From Candidatus Onthocola stercoravium (GTDB taxonomy: Bacteria; Bacillota_I; Bacilli_A; RF39; UBA660), in contig DVHV01000177.1 in the NCBI GenBank assembly GCA_018711775.1, positions 1 to 10,350 of the forward strand: a stretch of DNA of 10,350 nt, given 5' to 3'. How positions within the stretch are numbered: position 1 is the stretch's first letter; each line of letters starts with the position of its first letter. The notes beneath the pieces were generated by a model that was not told the origin of the DNA, searched no databases, and saw only the letters and a list, made by a program, of their open reading frames with translations. This document shows, one piece after another, positions 7,158 to 10,350 of this stretch. The position numbers were made by a program, and so were the translations under genes.

Positions 7158-7370
7158 ATGAAAAATGTTCCTGAAATGATTTCCACAAAAGATAGTGCAT
7201 ATATAAAAGATATGTTTAATTGGAATTTTGTGGCAATGAAAAAATTTGATGATTATATTGAAAATGTTGAAAATGAAGAAATTGCTAAAAAAATTAGTTC
7301 TTTAGCAGATATGCATTTTAAAAATTGTAATACATTAATTAAGTTGTTGGAGGGTGAGACAAATGAGTGA
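7158..7370 (+). CDS. Small helical protein resembling CotF / ferritin-like spore-coat family
   Basis: A 70-residue protein. The frame is open further upstream from a TTG at 7128, but a strong GGGAGGT ribosome binding site at 7145-7151 sits 6 bases before the ATG at 7158, so I chose that start. The pattern Ser-Thr-Lys-Asp-x-x-Tyr-Ile-x-Asp-Met-Phe-Asn-Trp-Asn (residues 9-23), then helical residues ending in Met-His (51-52) and a second helix Cys-Asn-Thr-Leu-Ile-Lys-Leu-Leu (56-63), recalls the small CotF-like coat proteins of spore formers, in which two helices form half a ferritin-like bundle. No complete metal-binding set is evident. It is followed by, and overlaps by 8 bases, a second gene of similar type; the two are probably co-translated. 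This is the only plus-strand unit in the window. Whether the organism sporulates cannot be told from here. Confidence 0.8.
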   Translation: MKNVPEMISTKDSAYIKDMFNWNFVAMKKFDDYIENVENEEIAKKISSLADMHFKNCNTLIKLLEGETNE

Positions 7371-7632
7371 TAAAGAATATATAATGGATACTTTAGATAC
7401 TTTAAAATGTCTATCAGTTAATATGACTTATGTGATGAATGAAGCAAGTTGTGATAAACTATATAAAGAATATCTAAGTATGTTTAAAGAAATAAATAAA
7501 GAAACTAAAGAAGTATTCGATTTAGCATATAAACTCGGATATTATACTTTAGAGGCTGAAGATGAAAAAAAGATAAAGTCGGCATTAAAGACTTTATCTC
7601 AAGAATTAGAATCTTGTTGTGAAACAAAATAA
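7363..7632 (+). CDS. Second CotF-like small helical protein
   Basis: An 89-residue protein. The ATG at 7363 is chosen over an upstream in-frame GTG at 7354, because that GTG is part of the GGAGGGTG ribosome binding site (7349-7356). The chain is all-helical and ends in Lys-Leu-Gly-Tyr-Tyr-Thr-Leu-Glu-Ala-Glu (residues 58-67), which resembles the conserved Gly-Tyr-Tyr-x-(Pro/x)-Ala near the end of CotF-family proteins; residues 84-89 are Ser-Cys-Cys-Glu-Thr-Lys. CotF family members form part of the Bacillus spore coat, and many homologues in clostridia are uncharacterised. It overlaps its upstream neighbour by 8 bases, and its last 34 bases overlap the 3' end of the convergent gene at 7599-8087. 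Its coding sequence also holds the terminator of that opposing gene. Confidence 0.82.
   Translation: MSDKEYIMDTLDTLKCLSVNMTYVMNEASCDKLYKEYLSMFKEINKETKEVFDLAYKLGYYTLEAEDEKKIKSALKTLSQELESCCETK
7564..7601 (-). terminator. Strong rho-independent terminator embedded in the opposing coding sequence
   Basis: Two perfectly complementary 10-base arms, AGATAAAGTC (7571-7580) and GACTTTATCT (7590-7599), enclose a 9-base loop. On the minus strand the second arm is followed directly by six T (7570-7565). The first arm includes one base of the TGA stop (7601-7599) of the 162-aa gene, so it ends that transcript. The same DNA encodes residues of the second CotF-like protein on the plus strand, where no T-run follows, so it terminates in one direction only. 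Confidence 0.85.
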
Positions 7633-8087
7633 ATACGGGATGAGGCTAGTTTACGTAAACGATATATACGAATATAATCTTTACTAGAATCAGCAAGGAA
7701 ACTATAAACTGATTCCCAGATTGCTAGCCATCCTAATATTAAAATAATCTCACTTAATACTTCGATAAAAGATAAGTAGTAGATTACAATCAAAACTATT
7801 CCTATTAAAAATAGGATAGTTTTTTTAAATTTGGCTTTTTCATAATAATATAATTCATCTTGGACTTTCAAACCAAATGTTCTTCTTACTGTATCCATCA
7901 TAGCATTTTTCTCTGCATCACTTATTTTTAATTTAGTATAAATATTGATGACTATATTGTTTTTAAAATTTTCGCCAAAACACTCACTATAAATATAATC
8001 AGTTATTTCTGGTGATAGTTTTTTGTTTGTATAACTACTATAAAAATCATCTTTCTTTTTTAAGTTAATATTAATTGTTGTTTTCAT
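7599..8087 (-). CDS. Two-helix membrane protein with N-terminal soluble domain, unknown function
   Basis: A 162-residue protein. Two ATGs are possible: at 8093 the AAAAGGA ribosome binding site would touch the start codon, while at 8087 the spacing is 6 bases, so 8087 is preferred. Residues 1-85 form a soluble mixed alpha/beta region (Ile-Asn-Ile-Asn-Leu at 5-9, Asn-Ile-Val-Ile-Asn-Ile-Tyr at 44-50) followed by a basic stretch Lys-Ala-Lys-Phe-Lys-Lys (84-89). Helices at about 91-108 and 111-127 form a hairpin, the second with Gly-Trp-Leu-Ala-Ile-Trp-Glu (119-125 region overlaps the turn into the tail). A basic tail follows (130-144). I have a loose memory of similar uncharacterised proteins in gut Bacillota. 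The gene overlaps the end of the 167-aa gene by 17 bases, implying coupled translation, and ends in a strong terminator overlapping a convergent gene by 34 bases. Confidence 0.82.
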   Translation of the reverse strand: MKTTININLKKKDDFYSSYTNKKLSPEITDYIYSECFGENFKNNIVINIYTKLKISDAEKNAMMDTVRRTFGLKVQDELYYYEKAKFKKTILFLIGIVLIVIYYLSFIEVLSEIILILGWLAIWESVYSFLADSSKDYIRIYRLRKLASSRIYFVSQQDSNS

Positions 8088-8574
8088 AACCATTCCTTTT
8101 CATTCTTGTTAAATTTAATCCCTTATTACCTACTAACTTAGACATTTCTAAGTCGATTGGTTCGCGTTGAATAAAGTGATATTGGTATCTTTTACTTTTA
8201 TCTTTTGTTTTAACGATTAATGGGTCAATGCCAAAATGGGTCCCTAGAAATATAATCGTATGAATATCTGGTACTGAGTAGTGCTTTGTATACCAAATAA
8301 CTTTTTCTCCAGGTGTTAAAAAATATAATTCATCTTCATTTTTTATTTGACCTTTAGAAACAACTCCCTCATCAATAAAATGAGGTCCAATACGGATATC
8401 TAATCCTAAACTAACAATAATAGCTAATAATGAATTTAGATAACTTGAAACTTCAGCATATGATACTGTTGTATTAAAAGATAAATATATTGGGTCATGT
8501 GATGATGTTGATAGTTCTTGCAAATAATTTGCTATTTCCTCAATGTTTAAATCTATATCTATATTTATCCACAT
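8071..8574 (-). CDS. Soluble cytoplasmic protein of unknown function
   Basis: A 167-residue protein without signal peptide or membrane helix; I do not recognise it. The frame extends to a GTG at 8583, but that codon lies within the GGGTGG ribosome binding site, so the ATG at 8574 with a 5-base spacing is chosen. The chain looks alpha/beta: Ile-Asn-Ile-Asp-Ile-Asp at the N-terminus, a hydrophobic helix (about 44-57), Leu-Asp-Ile-Arg-Ile-Gly-Pro-His (58-65), and Ile-His-Thr-Ile-Ile-Phe-Leu-Gly-Thr-His-Phe-Gly-Ile-Asp (104-117). Histidines at 65, 98, 105, 113 and 133, with nearby acids, could suggest a metal site, but no known motif is matched. The C-terminus is basic (Arg157 to Arg160) and ends in three Asn. 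Overlap with the membrane-protein gene that follows suggests that the two act together. Confidence 0.8.
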   Translation of the reverse strand: MWINIDIDLNIEEIANYLQELSTSSHDPIYLSFNTTVSYAEVSSYLNSLLAIIVSLGLDIRIGPHFIDEGVVSKGQIKNEDELYFLTPGEKVIWYTKHYSVPDIHTIIFLGTHFGIDPLIVKTKDKSKRYQYHFIQREPIDLEMSKLVGNKGLNLTRMKRNGYENNN

Positions 8575-8594
8575 ATAAACCACCCGTCATATTT

Positions 8595-8600
8595 ATTATA
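8595..8600 (-). promoter_or_regulatory. Predicted -10 box of the two-gene unit 7599-8574
   Basis: The minus strand carries a perfect TATAAT ending 20 bases before the ATG at 8574. The -35 region is weak. It lies in the 43-base gap after the pentapeptide-repeat gene, in which I see no GC-containing terminator hairpin, so some read-through from that gene is also possible. Confidence 0.4.
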
Positions 8601-8617
8601 ATATTTTTTTAGAAAAT

Positions 8618-9442
8618 TTAAAAGTGGAGAATAACATTTATTGGTTTTCTAGCACGTGTATTAGAAATATCTTTGCCATTTTTCCATAGTATTACAGTTC
8701 CATCTAGTATTGTTTCAGCAATACTCACGCTATCTAAATCAATTAAAAGAAAAGTTCCAGTTAAATTTGCTCCATCTGCACATATATTTTCAAGTTCTTG
8801 TCCTGCTAGATTTACACCTTCTAAAGTAGTGTTTTCAAGACTATTTTTATAAAGAGAAGCAAAATCTATTCTACGAATATTAGTATATGATAAATCTATT
8901 CCTCTCAAGTCAGTATTATGAAAATCTATTTGAGATAAATCTAGAAAACGTAGGAACGGCAGGAACCTTTGGTTAATTATAAAATGTTTTAATCCATCTA
9001 CTACTACCTCTTCTAACAAATCGTTTTCAGATATAAAAACTGAATGATAAAAAAATGTAGGAGTTTCACTTTCTGATAATCTTTTAAGTTGTCTAACAAG
9101 GGATTGTTTATCTTTACCGTTTTCTTTTTCTACTTCTACGTTTGACTTTAGTTTGTTATTACCAACAGTTATTTTGGGATAATTTGATAATTCTTGCATT
9201 ATTTTTTTGAAACCATATTCTTTTACTATGTCGCAAGAAAATGGCTTACCATTTATAAATATTCGCAAGTTTTCTACTATATAATCATCTGGATTGTCTA
9301 GAAGAGATAAAATTTGCCGATATATTTTATCTAATTCTCTTTTATTACTAGAATTTATTTTGCTTAAACTAACCATCCAATCTATAAGTTCACTTTGAAA
9401 AATAGGGTGCTTAACATCAATTATCTCAATATTTAAATTCAT
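8618..9442 (-). CDS. Pentapeptide-repeat protein with an unrecognised N-terminal domain
   Basis: A 274-residue soluble protein. The frame is open to a GTG at 9451, but that GTG lies inside the GGTGAT ribosome binding site, so the ATG at 9442 is taken. Residues 1-160 are an unrecognised, largely helical region with a lysine/glutamate-rich linker around 97-118. From about 167 to 250 the sequence repeats every five residues, with Asp or Asn followed by Leu, Phe or Ile: Asp168, Asp173, Asp178, Asp183, Asn188, Asp193. Degenerate repeats follow (Leu-Glu-Gly-Val-Asn-Leu-Ala-Gly; Ala-Asn-Leu-Thr-Gly). This builds the right-handed quadrilateral beta-helix of the pentapeptide-repeat family. Known members include DNA-mimicking gyrase protectors (Qnr, MfpA), but here the helix has only about 16 short coils and carries a large extra domain, so a gyrase role is not supported. 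It is cytoplasmic, as no signal peptide is present. Confidence 0.85.
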   Translation of the reverse strand: MNLNIEIIDVKHPIFQSELIDWMVSLSKINSSNKRELDKIYRQILSLLDNPDDYIVENLRIFINGKPFSCDIVKEYGFKKIMQELSNYPKITVGNNKLKSNVEVEKENGKDKQSLVRQLKRLSESETPTFFYHSVFISENDLLEEVVVDGLKHFIINQRFLPFLRFLDLSQIDFHNTDLRGIDLSYTNIRRIDFASLYKNSLENTTLEGVNLAGQELENICADGANLTGTFLLIDLDSVSIAETILDGTVILWKNGKDISNTRARKPINVILHF

Positions 9443-9461
9443 TGCAATCACCGTTGGAGTT

Positions 9462-9489
9462 AGTATATCACAATAAATAAATTTTGCAA
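9462..9489 (-). promoter_or_regulatory. Predicted promoter of the pentapeptide-repeat gene
   Basis: On the minus strand TTGCAA (9489-9484, four of six matches) is followed after 16 bases by TATACT (9467-9462, five of six), ending 19 bases before the ATG at 9442. It starts immediately after the T-run of the upstream terminator, as expected for a new transcription unit. Confidence 0.45.
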
Positions 9490-9516
9490 TAAAAAGAATA
9501 GGTTTTTACCCTATCC
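9490..9516 (-). terminator. Weak rho-independent terminator after the gene at 9511-10350
   Basis: Arms ATAGG (9498-9502) and CCTAT (9510-9514) form a 5-bp stem with a 7-base loop, which can gain one more pair if a G is bulged. On the minus strand the second arm is followed by TCTTTTT. The first arm lies over the TAG stop codon (9513-9511), the same stop-overlapping layout as the other two terminators in this window. Confidence 0.55.
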
Positions 9517-10350
9517 TATAACACTATTAATATTATCTAACTTAGCTTGTAATTCATTGATTTTTTCACGCAATTGGGCATTTTCATTGTTTTTATTTTG
9601 CAATTCTTCTTGAAGCCTATATATTTCTTCTTGATAAATATAATAATTTTCTGTATTTTCATGAAGTTTTTCATAATAGCTTTGACTATTTTCCTTAATA
9701 ATATCAATATTTGCTGAACTAGAAGTAATAGTTATATCAACTTTTCCTAAAAGTTCATAGTTATATATTGTTTTATTTTTCAAATCATTTTTAAGTATAT
9801 CAAGATAATTTATTGTATTATTCCACAATGAATAAGAATTTATTACGTAAAATTCATCTTCCATATGTGTATCTACTTTGAGAAAATCTTCATAGTAAGC
9901 AATTTCAACTTTTACTTTGTTGCTAAACGTATCATCTATTTTATAGTTAATGCGATCAGTATATAAATCTGCTCTAAAGAATAAATTATCATTCATATCA
10001 TAAGTATTTTCTATTTTGCTTTTTTGGATATTTGCTGGTATTTCGTCATAGAATTTAATTTTTGAAACTTCGTAAGTTGTTAAGCCAGATCCAACACCAA
10101 AAGTAATTATTCCAATTAGAAACAATGAAAACATTCGTTTAAAAGGAACAGTGCTACTCAAAAGGAATCTAATAAATAATTCCATAATAATACCAACTGC
10201 CAATGTTGCTCCGATTAAGGCAATGAATACTCCAATATAGTGTATTCCTAAAAATTGAATTATTAAAGTAATAGTTGTGCATATTACTAAAAATATAAAA
10301 CAAATAATTAAAGGAACTACAATAAACAATAAACATATTTTTATAAATAT
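9511..10350 (-). CDS. Three-helix membrane protein with C-terminal coiled coil (5' end beyond window)
   Basis: The frame is open to the window edge: 279 codons are visible, and the first possible internal start is a TTG at 10329 with no ribosome binding site, inside a membrane helix. The true start therefore probably lies to the right of position 10350. In visible numbering, helices lie at about 1-31, 37-65 and 70-93. A beta-rich soluble region follows (about 97-215, with Tyr-Lys-Ile-Asp-Asp-Thr and Lys-Val-Lys-Val-Glu-Ile-Ala-Tyr-Tyr around 126-153). A heptad-like coiled coil ends the chain (about 219-275, rich in Glu, Gln, Asn and Leu). The membrane block plus beta domain resembles, from memory, proteins that begin with a cytoplasmic HAAS/DUF1700 domain and continue into a DUF4097-like domain. 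The domain that would prove this lies outside the window. Function unknown. Confidence 0.75.
   Translation of the reverse strand: MFIKICLLFIVVPLIICFIFLVICTTITLIIQFLGIHYIGVFIALIGATLAVGIIMELFIRFLLSSTVPFKRMFSLFLIGIITFGVGSGLTTYEVSKIKFYDEIPANIQKSKIENTYDMNDNLFFRADLYTDRINYKIDDTFSNKVKVEIAYYEDFLKVDTHMEDEFYVINSYSLWNNTINYLDILKNDLKNKTIYNYELLGKVDITITSSSANIDIIKENSQSYYEKLHENTENYYIYQEEIYRLQEELQNKNNENAQLREKINELQAKLDNINSVIG

Noticed and set aside
7649..7660. Perfect 12-base palindrome GTTTACGTAAAC
   Set aside because: It has no loop or T-run to act as a terminator and lies inside the coding region of the 162-aa gene, so it is probably chance.
8618..9442. Quinolone-resistance (Qnr-like) assignment for the pentapeptide protein
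   Set aside because: The repeat region is short and partly degenerate and is fused to a large unknown domain; nothing specific points to gyrase.
9443..9451. Upstream GTG start for the pentapeptide-repeat gene (and similarly 8583 and 7354 for two other genes)
   Set aside because: In each case the GTG is part of the ribosome binding site (GGTGAT, GGGTGG, GGAGGGTG), and a well-spaced ATG follows.
1..10350. CRISPR array, transposon ends, tRNA or phage genes
   Set aside because: I found no spaced direct repeats, terminal inverted repeats with a transposase, cloverleaf sequences or phage-type products on either strand.

Overview
The window is strongly AT-rich, densely coded, and uses the standard bacterial code (TGA serves as a stop, for example at 2289, 7368 and 7599). 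AGGAGG/GGTGAT-type ribosome binding sites, a gram-positive-style two-component system beside a MacB/FtsX-type ABC transporter, and CotF-like small proteins point to a low-GC Bacillota, possibly a gut Bacilli or RF39-like lineage. The lineage is inferred from style only. There is no phage, insertion sequence, CRISPR array, tRNA or rRNA.

Layout, in the minus-strand direction of transcription (right to left). (1) 9511-10350: a 5'-truncated three-helix membrane protein with a C-terminal coiled coil, closed by a hairpin terminator. (2) 8618-9442: a cytoplasmic protein with a C-terminal pentapeptide-repeat domain. (3) 7599-8574: two overlapping unknown genes, a soluble 167-aa protein and a 162-aa two-helix membrane protein, closed by a strong terminator lying inside the opposing gene. 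(4) On the plus strand, 7158-7632: two overlapping small helical genes resembling the CotF / ferritin-like spore-coat family. (5) 6321-7073: an anchored acidic extracytoplasmic protein. (6) 2996-6255: ABC ATPase plus an 859-aa double-FtsX permease, closed by a terminator with a UNCG-type loop. (7) 1096-2936: OmpR-type response regulator and sensor kinase, overlapping as ATGA, under their own promoter. (8) 52-1047: a membrane protein with an ectodomain and a C-terminal DUF6709-like cytoplasmic domain, which has its own -10 box.

Genes of regions 5-8 probably form one envelope-stress or peptide-response locus. The kinase would sense through a roughly 70-residue ectodomain, the regulator would bind upstream of the transporter (an 11-bp-period TGAC direct repeat sits just upstream of the ATPase -10 box), and the transporter would act on an unknown envelope substrate. 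The architecture resembles VncRS/Vex-type and other MacB-family loci, but the substrate cannot be read from sequence.

Several annotated starts need care. Four open frames extend past the best-supported start because a GTG or TTG lies in or near the ribosome binding site, so I moved those starts to the ATG with correct spacing (7158, 7363, 8574, 9442). I also moved 8093 to 8087. Six minus-strand genes have a -10-like hexamer 18-21 nt before the start codon, suggesting very short mRNA leaders. No gene-free stretch exceeds 100 bases.
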